A stretch of DNA of 64,000 nt. It comes from Granulosicoccus sp. (GTDB taxonomy: Bacteria; Pseudomonadota; Gammaproteobacteria; Granulosicoccales; Granulosicoccaceae). This document shows positions 20,684 through 32,033 of this stretch, in pieces. The notes under the pieces are model-generated. The model saw nothing but the letters and a program-made list of their open reading frames with translations, was not told the DNA's origin and made no database searches. The stretch covers positions 1-64,000 of the forward strand of contig JALZVU010000008.1 of NCBI GenBank assembly GCA_023301795.1, in the 5' to 3' direction. The stretch's first letter is position 1. Each line of letters begins with the position of its first letter. The position numbers were made by a program, and so were the translations under genes.

Positions 20684-22363
20684 TCACGTCTTTTTCTTAT
20701 TGCTCTCACCAAGAACGTGGCGTGTGATGTAGTACTGCTGCGCGATGGACAATGTATTGTTGACCACCCAGTACAGCACCAGCCCTGCAGGGAAAAAGGC
20801 GAAGAATACGCCAAAGATCAATGGCAGGAATTGAAACACTTTCGCCTGAATAGGATCTACAGGGGCCGGGTTAAGCTTTTGCTGGAAGTACATTGTGGCT
20901 GCCATAATAATAGGCAGTATAAAAAACGGATCTTTAATAGAGAGATCCTGAATCCACAACATGAACGGTGCCTGGCGTAGTTCCACACTTTCTAGCAACG
21001 TCCAGTAGAGCGCAATAAACACCGGTATCTGGATAATCATAGGCAGACAGCCACCTAACGGATTAACCTTTTCCTTCTTATACAGCTCCATGGTGGCCTG
21101 CCCCATCTTGGCGCGATCATCACCATGACGCTCTTTCAGCGAAGCAAGCTTGGGCTGTAGTAACTTCATCCGGGCCATAGAGCGGTAACTGGCCTCAGAT
21201 AGTTTGTAGAACACCGCCTTGATGATGAATGTCGTGAAGATAATGGCCCATCCCCAGTTTCCAATAAAACCGTGAATGGTCTTCAAAACCCAAAACAAAG
21301 GTTGAGCGATGATGGTCAACCATCCAAAATCAACCGTAAGTTCCAGATGTTCAGCTACAGCGTGAAGCTTGTCCTGTATTTTAGGGCCTATGAACGCTGT
21401 GGAACTGAAAGTACCCTGTCCGCCTGCAGGCACCACCTGACTTGCTGACACCATACCAATGAGATAACGGTTTTCATTTGCAAGGTGTCTGGAATAGGCT
21501 GTGTTGACTTCACCATCAGCAGGAACCCAGGCAGCTGCAAAGTAATGTTGAATCATGGCTACCCAACCATCAGTGGCCGAAACATTCAGATTCTCGTCTT
21601 CCATATCGCCGAAACTTACCTTCGAATAACGATCTTCCTCGTTGCTGACGACCGCGCCGATGTACGTATTAACGAATTGCTGTTTTTCGTCACTTGTCCC
21701 AGGCTTTCGCTTGAGTTGGCGATACTGATTAACCGTCCAATCTGAAGCGGATCCGTTTTCCACCAGATAATCGACGTTTACTTCGTAGCTACCTCGAGTA
21801 AACGTTAGTGTTTTGGTGACCTTTATGCCTGAATCGGATTGCCAGACAAAAGGGATAGCCAATGTGGTTTGACCATCTGCCAGTTCAAACGCATCGCCGT
21901 CTACCTGCATTAACTCTTTATGAGTCGGGGCAGCCTCACCGGTACGGGCTTGCAATCCTGACTCCGCTACCAGGTAATGAGTTGGATCATCACTCATCAA
22001 TAGGAACCTTGAGTCTGGTTGCTCTATGGAGATTGGATAATCTTTTAGCTCGATCTTAGTGATCGTAGCACCCAGTGTACTGATTGCACCCTCTATAACA
22101 TCTGTGCTGACAGTGACAGTTCTGGCTTCAGGATTCTGCGTAAGCACCTCAACCGGGGCAGACGGCCCGGCGACTGCATTCGGAAGATCCGCCGCATTGG
22201 GCATCGCTTCATCACCTGAATCAGTCTGGGCAGTGGCGCCTGGTACAGCAGTTTCGGTTCTTACTACCTGAGCAGGCGCATGGTAATCCTGCATCCAAGT
22301 CTGATAAATAATAAGACTTAAAAAGCCAAAGGCCAAATACAAAAGCAGTCGTTGCGTTTCCAT
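20684..22363 (-). CDS. yidC: membrane protein insertase YidC
   Basis: Inserts and folds inner-membrane proteins, including F0 subunits, alone or with Sec. The N terminus (QRLLLYLAFGFLSLIIYQTW) is the first transmembrane helix of the gammaproteobacterial long form. It is followed by a large periplasmic beta-sandwich (about 60-340) and the conserved five-helix core with GNWGWAIIFTTFIIKAVFY and NPLGGCLPMIIQIPVFIALY. The 559-residue length is typical. The start overlaps the yidD stop by one base. Confidence 0.97.
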   Translation of the reverse strand: METQRLLLYLAFGFLSLIIYQTWMQDYHAPAQVVRTETAVPGATAQTDSGDEAMPNAADLPNAVAGPSAPVEVLTQNPEARTVTVSTDVIEGAISTLGATITKIELKDYPISIEQPDSRFLLMSDDPTHYLVAESGLQARTGEAAPTHKELMQVDGDAFELADGQTTLAIPFVWQSDSGIKVTKTLTFTRGSYEVNVDYLVENGSASDWTVNQYRQLKRKPGTSDEKQQFVNTYIGAVVSNEEDRYSKVSFGDMEDENLNVSATDGWVAMIQHYFAAAWVPADGEVNTAYSRHLANENRYLIGMVSASQVVPAGGQGTFSSTAFIGPKIQDKLHAVAEHLELTVDFGWLTIIAQPLFWVLKTIHGFIGNWGWAIIFTTFIIKAVFYKLSEASYRSMARMKLLQPKLASLKERHGDDRAKMGQATMELYKKEKVNPLGGCLPMIIQIPVFIALYWTLLESVELRQAPFMLWIQDLSIKDPFFILPIIMAATMYFQQKLNPAPVDPIQAKVFQFLPLIFGVFFAFFPAGLVLYWVVNNTLSIAQQYYITRHVLGESNKKKT

Positions 22364-22644
22364 TACTGATTCAGTGTTTTTTGTCGTTGATGAGATGCTT
22401 GATTCTGATCGTCTGATGTTAGCTCGTTGCCGATTGGCAAACCAACACCTGGCACAGGATCATAGCCCCCTGGATGAAAAGGATGACATTTGCAAATACG
22501 TCGCAACGCCATAATGCTTCCTGTTTTTGTGCCGTGGCATTCTATGGCTTCAGCAGCATAGGCCGAACAGGAGGGAAGAAATCTGCACCTTGGAGGTAGC
22601 ACTGGACTAATCCAGCGTCGGTAGAAACCTATCAGACGTAGCAT
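22363..22644 (-). CDS. yidD: membrane protein insertion efficiency factor YidD
   Basis: Small protein assisting YidC-dependent insertion. It carries the family signature [19 protein letters not shown] followed by [13 protein letters not shown] prefer ATG 22644 ([14 protein letters not shown], 93 residues) over the track's GTG at 22680, because an AGGCGA precedes it and family members start at this helix. It lies between rnpA and yidC in the standard order. The C-terminal tail is polar and Gln/Asn rich. Confidence 0.92.
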   Translation of the reverse strand: MLRLIGFYRRWISPVLPPRCRFLPSCSAYAAEAIECHGTKTGSIMALRRICKCHPFHPGGYDPVPGVGLPIGNELTSDDQNQASHQRQKTLNQ

Positions 22645-22779
22645 CCGATCATTATCGCCTGTTTTTGTCGTTAGCGGCACGATTTAGACCACGAACAATT
22701 AGCATGTTGACGATCGATGGTCGGCAATCGAAGCGGTATGATCTTTCAAACGAAACGTGAAACGCATCTAGTACCGCGA

Positions 22780-23130
22780 TCAGGTGCGACTCAGCAGCGC
22801 CTCAAGAGAGCCGCGCAATACGCTGCTATCCGTTTTGACGGTCTCATCCCTGTTCATTACCACGAGCTGCTTGCCGCACAACATGCTGGAACGCGCTCTG
22901 AAAGTTTCGCGCACGAGCCTCTTGAGTCGGTTTCTATCGACCGCCCGTTTAGCCCGCTTTTTCGCAATCGCTAGTCCAAGCCTCGGTGTCGAACAATCGC
23001 TGCTGTGCACCAATATAGTCCAATACCGGTCTGACACTCGTTTACTTTTTTTGAAAACCACAGAATAATCCGCAGCCGTCAAGAGCCTATGCTTTCTAGG
23101 AAAGCCGTGTATTGACTCAGAGCTGCCCAT
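22780..23130 (-). CDS. rnpA: ribonuclease P protein component
   Basis: Basic protein subunit of RNase P for tRNA 5' maturation. The RNR signature AVDRNRLKRLVRETFR is intact, and FPRKHRLLTAADYSVVFKK is the usual N-terminal strand. I start at ATG 23130 (116 residues), because GGCAGGA precedes it at good spacing. The track start at 23187 adds 19 unlike residues and abuts a hairpin. It is downstream of rpmH. Confidence 0.94.
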   Translation of the reverse strand: MGSSESIHGFPRKHRLLTAADYSVVFKKSKRVSDRYWTILVHSSDCSTPRLGLAIAKKRAKRAVDRNRLKRLVRETFRARSSMLCGKQLVVMNRDETVKTDSSVLRGSLEALLSRT

Positions 23131-23196
23131 GATATTCCTGCCGTCTTGCACTGCTGAATTGCTTGCGCTTTTCAGTTGGCCCGACATTCGGTAGTG

Positions 23197-23217
23197 TGAG
23201 CCTATAGAATAGGCTCA
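23197..23217 (-). repeat. hairpin in the rpmH-rnpA gap
   Basis: TGAGCCTAT-AGA-ATAGGCTCA is a perfect 9-bp stem with a 3-nt loop, between the rpmH stop and rnpA. There is no T tract, so partial attenuation or an RNA-processing site are the options. Such a device would fit the large excess of L34 over RnpA that cells need. Confidence 0.6.
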
Positions 23218-23233
23218 GCACGATCAGACTGAA

Positions 23234-23368
23234 TTAAGCGCTAAGTCTGGCGCGACCCTTACGACGACGTGAAGCCAATACTGCTCGTCCGCCACGAGTT
23301 GCCTTGCGGGCACGAAACCCATGGGTGCGGGCGCGTTTGATTTTACTAGGCTGATATGTTCTTTTCAT
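23234..23368 (-). CDS. rpmH: 50S ribosomal protein L34
   Basis: Too short for the ORF track. The reverse complement from ATG 23368 reads [20 protein letters not shown] and ends GRARLSA, the full 44-residue L34. It is extremely basic, as expected for this small 23S rRNA-binding protein. It is the first gene of the rpmH-rnpA-yidD-yidC transcript, with an excellent promoter at 23425-23453, and divergent from dnaA. Confidence 0.98.
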   Translation of the reverse strand: MKRTYQPSKIKRARTHGFRARKATRGGRAVLASRRRKGRARLSA

Positions 23369-23424
23369 TATTACAATGCTCTTCGGTAACGCGCAGCGCC
23401 ACAGGTTCTTGTATCGAACCCGCG

Positions 23425-23453
23425 ATAGTAGAGTGTATTTTGTAGTACGTCAA
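23425..23453 (-). promoter_or_regulatory. sigma70 promoter of rpmH operon
   Basis: On the minus strand: TTGACG, exactly 17 bp, then TACTAT. The -10 box ends 57 bp before the rpmH ATG. It lies in the 226-bp rpmH-dnaA divergent gap. No equally good dnaA promoter was found on the other strand. Confidence 0.75.
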
Positions 23454-23594
23454 CACTCACTGTATAGAAAACCGAGAATAGAAAAAATTTCTGTTGTAAC
23501 TGATTACTAACCGTAAGAAAAAAGTTCTAGAATTTCTGTATGCGCAGACGTTATTCGCGTAAGGTTCAGGCCCCCTTTTGCTGTCGCTGCGCCA

Positions 23595-25049
23595 GTGTCT
23601 CAACACTTGGAGTCAGGACGATGGCCACATACTTCGGAGACGCCCTTGCCGAGCCCAACATTATGGGATCGCTGTCTGGTTCAATTAGAAACCGAGCTAT
23701 CTGATCAGCAGCTCAACACCTGGATACGCCCCCTACAGGCGCATCACCAAAACGGAACTCTAAGCATTCTTGCGCCTAATCGGTTCGTGCTCGATATGGT
23801 TCAAAGCAGTTTCCACTCGCGTATCCAGGAGATAGCGACCAGTCTGGTAGAACCTAACGCGGTCATTGTGGCTTTCGTCATTGGTTCTGACGATCCTGCG
23901 GATCCGCTTAGACAGACAAGAGAGCAATCAGCATCGACACCGAATGAGGCTCTCGAGCAGAATAGTCGCTCTACCCACCAGGCCCCCGCTCATTCACAAA
24001 TCGCTGCCACCTCTCAACCAGCGTTGCACAACTCTAATTTAAAACCGCAATTTAGTTTCAAAACTCTGGTGGAAGGAAAGAGCAATCAGCTGGGACGTGC
24101 TGCAGCGCTTCAGATAGGGAGTAGTCCCGGGACTGCGTACAACCCCTATTTAATATACGGAGCATCGGGTTTAGGCAAAACTCATATGATGCAAGCTATT
24201 GGTAACGAAATACTTGCCAATAAGCCTGATGCCCGCGTTATCTACATCAACTCTGAACGATATGTTCAGGAGATGGTTGCAGCTCTTCAACACAACAAGA
24301 TGAATGAGTTCAAGGCCTTCTACCGTGGGTTAGACGCTCTGCTGGTGGACGACATTCAGTTTTTCGCTAACAAAGAACAGACGCAGGAAGAATTCTTTCA
24401 CAATTTCAATGCGTTGTTTGAAGGAGAGCAACAAATTGTTCTTACCTGCGATAAATATCCCAAAGAAATAAATGGATTGGAAGAGCGCCTCCAAACTCGA
24501 TTTGGTTGGGGACTGTCTGTTGCAATTGAACCTCCGGAACTCGAAATGCGAGTGGCTATTCTGAACAGCAAAGCTGAAACCTTAGGGATTCAACTACCCT
24601 CAGAGGTCAGCTTTTTCATTGCTAACCGTATTCGCAGCAATGTTCGTGAGCTGGAGGGCTCGTTACGGCGGGTTCTGGCCTTTTGCCAATTGAACGGCGA
24701 TCCTGTAACCATGGAGACGACGCGCATCGCCCTTGCTGATCTGCTGGCTGTTCAAGGCCGCGCTGTGTCCATTGAGAACATTCAGAAGACAGTGGCAGAA
24801 TATTACAATATCCGACTTGCCGATCTCTCAGGAAAAAGCCGAGCCAGATCAGTTGCAAGACCTCGTCAGATCGCAATGGCCTTGGCAAAAGACCTGACAA
24901 GCAAAAGCCTTCCTGAAATCGGACGTTCTTTTGGTGGTCGTGATCACACAACAGTCTTGCACGCCTGCCGAAGAATAGTTGAGTTACGCGAATCAGACGA
25001 AAGCGTAAAGGAAGACTTCCATAATCTTCATCGAACACTCTCCAGCTAA
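23595..25049 (+). CDS. dnaA: chromosomal replication initiator DnaA
   Basis: AAA+ initiator that binds DnaA boxes and melts oriC. Domain I begins LWDRCLVQLETELSDQQLNT. A Gln/Ser-rich linker follows (about 100-150), then Walker A GASGLGKT at 189-196, Walker B LLVDDIQFF, and the C-terminal DNA-binding signature GRDHTTVLHACRRI. The length is 484 residues. The start is GTG 23595, the only start upstream of domain I. No DnaA box was seen in the upstream gap, so oriC is more likely downstream. Confidence 0.97.
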   Translation: MSQHLESGRWPHTSETPLPSPTLWDRCLVQLETELSDQQLNTWIRPLQAHHQNGTLSILAPNRFVLDMVQSSFHSRIQEIATSLVEPNAVIVAFVIGSDDPADPLRQTREQSASTPNEALEQNSRSTHQAPAHSQIAATSQPALHNSNLKPQFSFKTLVEGKSNQLGRAAALQIGSSPGTAYNPYLIYGASGLGKTHMMQAIGNEILANKPDARVIYINSERYVQEMVAALQHNKMNEFKAFYRGLDALLVDDIQFFANKEQTQEEFFHNFNALFEGEQQIVLTCDKYPKEINGLEERLQTRFGWGLSVAIEPPELEMRVAILNSKAETLGIQLPSEVSFFIANRIRSNVRELEGSLRRVLAFCQLNGDPVTMETTRIALADLLAVQGRAVSIENIQKTVAEYYNIRLADLSGKSRARSVARPRQIAMALAKDLTSKSLPEIGRSFGGRDHTTVLHACRRIVELRESDESVKEDFHNLHRTLSS

Positions 25050-25079
25050 CTTTACCGTAGAAGTCGAGCCCTATCATCC

Positions 25080-25295
25080 TGTGGATAACTCACGTATAAA
25101 GATGGCACTATTATTAAAGCGTTTGTTACCCACAATTCATACACAGGTTGATCAATCTATCCAAGCACAGTTATACAAGGATCAATCTGAACGTAACCTC
25201 CTGAAATCTAACAAACAAATAGAGTTATCAACAGACTTGTTATTCAGTAGTAGTAACAATAATAACTTTATCTAAAAAAACCTCTCTTTATACGC
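25080..25295 (+). other. oriC: putative replication origin oriC (dnaA-dnaN gap)
   Basis: The 247-bp dnaA-dnaN gap holds a perfect DnaA box in reverse orientation (TGTGGATAA, 25080-25088), two one-mismatch boxes (TTACCCACA 25126-25134; TTATCAACA 25225-25233) and a two-mismatch TCATACACA (25137-25145). A TAGTAGTAG run at 25247-25255 resembles DnaA-trios, next to A/T-rich AACAATAATAACTTTATC that could be the unwinding element. Gene orientation switches on either side of dnaA. The 64-residue ORF here (25081-25275) is Asn/Ser/Lys rich and almost certainly not a gene. Confidence 0.75.
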
Positions 25296-25296
25296 C

Positions 25297-26409
25297 ATGA
25301 AATTCAGTGCACAACGTGAGTCATTGTTATCTCCACTACAGCATGTTGTGGGAGCAGTTGAGCGTAAACAAACATCGCCTATTTTAGGCAATGTGCTCAT
25401 CGAGCTTGCCGATGGCTATATGACAATTACTGCAAGTGACTCCGAAATTGAGATGCAAGCAAGAGTCGAGTTGCACATAGATGAACCTGGAGCAACAACT
25501 GTACCAGCCAGAAAATTACTAGAGATATGTAAACATCTACCTGATTCTGCTCGAATCGAATTTATCTTGAGTGGCGACAAAGTTTTATTTAAATCAGGTC
25601 GCAGTCGCTTCACGCTTGCGACTCTCCAGGCCAATGAATTTCCTAAGGTCAAAGAACTCAGCTCCCCACAGGAAGTCCATATCACTGCGTCAGACCTTCA
25701 TCAGTGTATAAAGAACACCGCCTTTTCAATGGCACAACAAGACGTGCGGTTCTACCTCAATGGCATGCTTCTGGAAATAGGGGCGGACCGGCTATCTTGT
25801 GTAGCAACGGATGGGCACCGACTGGCGTTCTCACAATGTAATACAGATGCTGATCCAGAAACCCCGGTAAGAGCCATCATTCCAAGAAAAAGTGTGAGTG
25901 AATTACTCAGATTGTTAGGTACTGCTGATGCAGAGGAAAAAGTAATCATGTTGGTTACATCCCAACAGTTACAAGTACAAATTGGTGGCGTACGCATTAG
26001 TACCAAATTAATCGACGGTCGATTTCCTGATTACAACAGGGTTATTCCGATAGACGGAAATAAGGAAATAGTCATTGATTGCCAGACACTTAAGCAATCT
26101 CTCGCAAGAGCGTCAGTTTTATCCAACGAAAAATATAGAGGGGTGCGTATCGCCTTGGAAAATGGACTACTCACCATTTCCAGCAATAATCCAGACCAGG
26201 AAGAAGCGATCGACGAACTGGAAATCGAATACCAGGGTGAAAAAACTGAAATTGGGTTCAACGTCACTTATCTACTTGATGTGCTTAATTCCCTTGAAAC
26301 AGAAAATGCCAGACTTAAAGTCAAAGATGGCAACAGCAGCGCTTTAATCACTCCTGAAACATCAGACAACAACGACAGCAAATATGTCGTTATGCCTATG
26401 CGTTTATGA
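25297..26409 (+). CDS. dnaN: DNA polymerase III beta sliding clamp
   Basis: Ring-shaped processivity clamp of the replisome. At 370 residues it has three repeated clamp domains and starts MKFSAQRESLLSPLQHVVGA. The C terminus YVVMPMRL is the conserved clamp ending. It overlaps recF by 4 bp (ATGA), the classic dnaN-recF coupling. Confidence 0.97.
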   Translation: MKFSAQRESLLSPLQHVVGAVERKQTSPILGNVLIELADGYMTITASDSEIEMQARVELHIDEPGATTVPARKLLEICKHLPDSARIEFILSGDKVLFKSGRSRFTLATLQANEFPKVKELSSPQEVHITASDLHQCIKNTAFSMAQQDVRFYLNGMLLEIGADRLSCVATDGHRLAFSQCNTDADPETPVRAIIPRKSVSELLRLLGTADAEEKVIMLVTSQQLQVQIGGVRISTKLIDGRFPDYNRVIPIDGNKEIVIDCQTLKQSLARASVLSNEKYRGVRIALENGLLTISSNNPDQEEAIDELEIEYQGEKTEIGFNVTYLLDVLNSLETENARLKVKDGNSSALITPETSDNNDSKYVVMPMRL

Positions 26410-27482
26410 TTCTGTCCGAACTCGAGATAGAAAATTTTCGAATTCTCAAAAAAGTATCCGTTGAATTCCACCCTGCCCTCAACCTGATCACAGGGGACAA
26501 TGGATCAGGCAAAAGCTCGATCCTCGAAGCTATATACTGCCTCGCCTCCGGACACTCATTCCGCACCCGAAAACCACGTGAACTAGTAGATCATGCATCG
26601 GAGTACTACCAGATAACGTCGGTTTTCTATAACAAGATCACCGAAAAAGAACATCGGTGCGGCCTGTTACGGGAGAAAAGTGGCGCTGTACAGCTCCGTT
26701 TAGATTACGAAGATATAAAAAGGCAATCTGACATTGCTTTTTTATTACCCGTAAAAGCACTGACACCCGACAGTCACAAACTTGTACAAGATGGTCCTGA
26801 TGAAAGGCGTCAGTTTCTAGATTGGGGATTGTTCCACGTGGAACCTAGTTTTCTTGGTGTCTGGAAAGACTACAAACGAGCACTTTCTCAACGAAACCAG
26901 TTGTTGCGCACTCAGGGATCCGACAGCGACATTGCTTTATGGACAATTCCCCTAGCTAAAGCAGCCACAGCACTGACTGAAATGCGTGTCAAATACACCG
27001 ACTTGTTGGCAGTAGCCTTTCAACATCGCATATCAACGATGAATGTTGCGTTTGAAGCAGATCTGAAATACAAACAAGGTTTTGTTGACACGGACTCCAT
27101 TGAATCTATCCTTCAACACAATCTTGACCACCATCGGAGGATGAAAACCACAACAGATGGTCCTCACCGAGCTGATCTTCAGGTTTCCACAGATAGAGTG
27201 TTGTCCAAGCAGTTGCTGTCACGGGGACAACAAAAAATGTTGGTCTACCTACTCCATTTAGCTCAACTTGATGTTCTTCGTGAACAAACAAACGCTCGGG
27301 CTATCGTTTTATGTGACGATTTATCATCTGAACTCGATGCCAATCACACAACAAACCTGTTAAATCAACTGGAACAACTCGAAAGCCAGGTTTTCGTGTC
27401 AGGAGTGGATCTGTCTGTTCTAACAACCCAATCGAATACAAGGTTCCACATGGAACACGGTTCTTTGAGAAAGGGACTATAA
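26406..27482 (+). CDS. recF: DNA replication and repair protein RecF
   Basis: SMC-like ATPase that helps load RecA at gaps. Walker A is ITGDNGSGKSSILEAIY, and ENFRILKKVSVEF opens the protein. The signature region LLSRGQQKMLVYLLHLAQ and Walker B AIVLCDDLSSELD are intact over 358 residues. Two parS-like palindromes are embedded in its coding sequence. Confidence 0.96.
   Translation: MILSELEIENFRILKKVSVEFHPALNLITGDNGSGKSSILEAIYCLASGHSFRTRKPRELVDHASEYYQITSVFYNKITEKEHRCGLLREKSGAVQLRLDYEDIKRQSDIAFLLPVKALTPDSHKLVQDGPDERRQFLDWGLFHVEPSFLGVWKDYKRALSQRNQLLRTQGSDSDIALWTIPLAKAATALTEMRVKYTDLLAVAFQHRISTMNVAFEADLKYKQGFVDTDSIESILQHNLDHHRRMKTTTDGPHRADLQVSTDRVLSKQLLSRGQQKMLVYLLHLAQLDVLREQTNARAIVLCDDLSSELDANHTTNLLNQLEQLESQVFVSGVDLSVLTTQSNTRFHMEHGSLRKGL
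26831..26844. promoter_or_regulatory. parS: consensus-like parS centromere site within recF
   Basis: GTTCCACGTGGAAC is a perfect 14-bp palindrome matching the core of Pseudomonas-type parS. With its flank TGTTCCACGTGGAACC it agrees over 16 bp with the form I recall. It lies about 1.7 kb from the putative oriC and about 14 kb from parAB, the expected range. Confidence 0.8.
27443..27456. promoter_or_regulatory. parS: second parS-like site at the end of recF
   Basis: GTTCCACATGGAAC differs from the upstream site at one central position, leaving both 6-bp arms intact. It may be a weaker ParB site. Two sites 600 bp apart are unlikely by chance. Confidence 0.55.
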
Positions 27483-29924
<2,442 letters not shown>

Positions 29925-30001
29925 CCATTGTGGTTTCCTGCGAAGCTGACATGACAAAAACCTCGTAACAAAAAACACACTGATAGCAGGTAATCCATTT
30001 C

Positions 30002-32032
30002 ATGACTGACGCTACACTGGTCAACAGACCGGCTTTCTCCAAAATCGACCCAGCTGGCATTGAAACCGAGTTAGACAGGTTGCTCGATCAATGCCGGACA
30101 GTGATTAGCAGTCTGGAGTCTGTTGACACACCATCCTGGGAGTTGTTGATACAACCGCTAGATGAAGCGCACAATGCGCTGAGTCTGTTTTGGTCACCCG
30201 TCAGCCATCTGAATTCAGTCATGAACAATGATGAGCTACGTGACGCCTATAAGGCCTGTCTCCCCAAACTACGGGCGTACTACACCGAGTTGGGACAAAA
30301 CGACATTCTGTACAACGCAACTCTGGCCCTGAGAGCAAGTTCATCATTCTCGACGATGAGTGCAGAGCGTCAACAACAGATTGATCACAGCATTCGCGAT
30401 TTCATTCTGGGAGGTGTGTCACTAAACGACACAGAGAAGACGCGCTACGCTGATATTGCTCAGAAACTATCAGCCTTGACAACAGAGTTCTCAGATAACG
30501 TTCTGGATGCTACCAATGCGTGGAGCATGACCCTGAACGATGCCTCGGATCTGGATGGCCTGCCTGAGTCAGCTATTGCAGCAGCACAGCAGAGGGCCTC
30601 AAGCAAAGGTGATTCTGGGTACAGAGTTAATCTGGAATTTCCCAGTTACATGGCCGTCATGATGTATGCAACCGATAGGAAGCTGCGTGAGCAGATGTAT
30701 ACCGCTTTCTGTACCCGAGCCTCAGATCAAGGTCCCCATGCCGGTCAGTTCGATAACAGTGGCCATATAGAGCAGTTACTGAAGCTACGCTCTGAAAAGG
30801 CTGCACTGTTAGGCTTCAATTCGTATGCCGATCTGTCTGTTGAACCTAAGATGGTGGATTCACCGCAACAGGTCCTGGCGTTCCTGAATGATCTGGTGGA
30901 CAAAGCCCAACCTCAGGCTCACCGTGAGTTTGCCGAACTGGAGGACTACGCGCGTCAATCGCTGGGATTGGATTCAGTAGCTGCCTGGGATGTAGCTTTC
31001 GTCAGTGACCGTCTCAAAAAAGAGCAACACGATCTTTCAGATGAGGAACTCAAACCCTACTTTCCTGCCTCCAAAGCAATACCGGGCATGTTTGCGGTAG
31101 TGGGTAAATTATTTAATTTGACGATAACAGCCGTCAATGATGTAGACGTCTACCACCCGGATGTTCAGCTGTATTGCATTACCGATTCTGCCGGACGGAT
31201 CCGAGGTGAATTTTTTCTGGATAACTACGCACGAGAGAATAAACGCGGAGGCGCCTGGATGGATGTGTGTGCTACGCGTCAACGCATAGGCGATGTTATC
31301 CAGAGACCTATTGCATACCTGACGTGTAATCTCACACCGCCAGTAGGCTCAGACCCCGCGCTATTGACCCATATGGAAGTGACAACGTTATTCCATGAAT
31401 TTGGACATGGTTTACATCACATGTTGACGCAGGTGGAGGCTTCAGGCGTATCAGGCATCAATGGCGTGGAGTGGGATGCCGTAGAGCTGCCTAGTCAGTT
31501 CCTTGAAAACTGGTGTTGGCAACGAGAATCAATCGACATGATCAGTGGCCATTATCAAACGGGAGAACCATTGCCTGATGAGTTGCTCGAAAAAATGCGG
31601 GGTGCAAGGAATTTTCAATCAGCCATGCAGTTGATGCGACAAATGGAGTTTTCCCTGTTCGACCTGCAAATCCACCTTGATTCCACAGCACAGAATGCGG
31701 CACCCATACAACAGACCCTAGACAGTATTCGTCAAAGGGTTGCCGTGGTTCCAGTACCGTCGTTCAATCGCTTCCAACATGGGTTTTCACATATATTTGC
31801 CGGCGGTTACAGCGCTGGCTATTTCAGCTATAAATGGGCTGAAGTCCTCTCCGCTGATGCGTTTTCACGCTTTGAAGAGGAAGGTATTTTCAATGAACAA
31901 ACGGGTCGTTTGTTTTTGGAAAACGTGCTGGAAGTTGGGGGATCGCGAAGTGCAATGGACTCGTTCAAGGCGTTTCGTGGTCGCGAACCCGATGTTAAGC
32001 CATTGTTGAGACATACCGGTCTGGCGGCGTAA
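30002..32032 (+). CDS. prlC: oligopeptidase A (M3 family zinc metallopeptidase)
   Basis: Cytosolic peptidase that degrades oligopeptides, including signal-peptide fragments. The zinc motif reads [11 protein letters not shown] around residue 465. The third-ligand region [18 protein letters not shown] matches the oligopeptidase A branch, as does [21 protein letters not shown] near the end. The length of 676 residues is normal. It follows gyrB by 77 bp and ends 1 bp before ubiD. Confidence 0.93.
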   Translation: MTDATLVNRPAFSKIDPAGIETELDRLLDQCRTVISSLESVDTPSWELLIQPLDEAHNALSLFWSPVSHLNSVMNNDELRDAYKACLPKLRAYYTELGQNDILYNATLALRASSSFSTMSAERQQQIDHSIRDFILGGVSLNDTEKTRYADIAQKLSALTTEFSDNVLDATNAWSMTLNDASDLDGLPESAIAAAQQRASSKGDSGYRVNLEFPSYMAVMMYATDRKLREQMYTAFCTRASDQGPHAGQFDNSGHIEQLLKLRSEKAALLGFNSYADLSVEPKMVDSPQQVLAFLNDLVDKAQPQAHREFAELEDYARQSLGLDSVAAWDVAFVSDRLKKEQHDLSDEELKPYFPASKAIPGMFAVVGKLFNLTITAVNDVDVYHPDVQLYCITDSAGRIRGEFFLDNYARENKRGGAWMDVCATRQRIGDVIQRPIAYLTCNLTPPVGSDPALLTHMEVTTLFHEFGHGLHHMLTQVEASGVSGINGVEWDAVELPSQFLENWCWQRESIDMISGHYQTGEPLPDELLEKMRGARNFQSAMQLMRQMEFSLFDLQIHLDSTAQNAAPIQQTLDSIRQRVAVVPVPSFNRFQHGFSHIFAGGYSAGYFSYKWAEVLSADAFSRFEEEGIFNEQTGRLFLENVLEVGGSRSAMDSFKAFRGREPDVKPLLRHTGLAA

Positions 32033-32033
32033 C

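Noticed and set aside
25081-25275. 64-aa ORF between dnaA and dnaN
   Set aside because: It starts inside a DnaA box, and its composition (Lys/Asn/Ser/Leu) follows from the A/T-rich origin; no recognisable protein.
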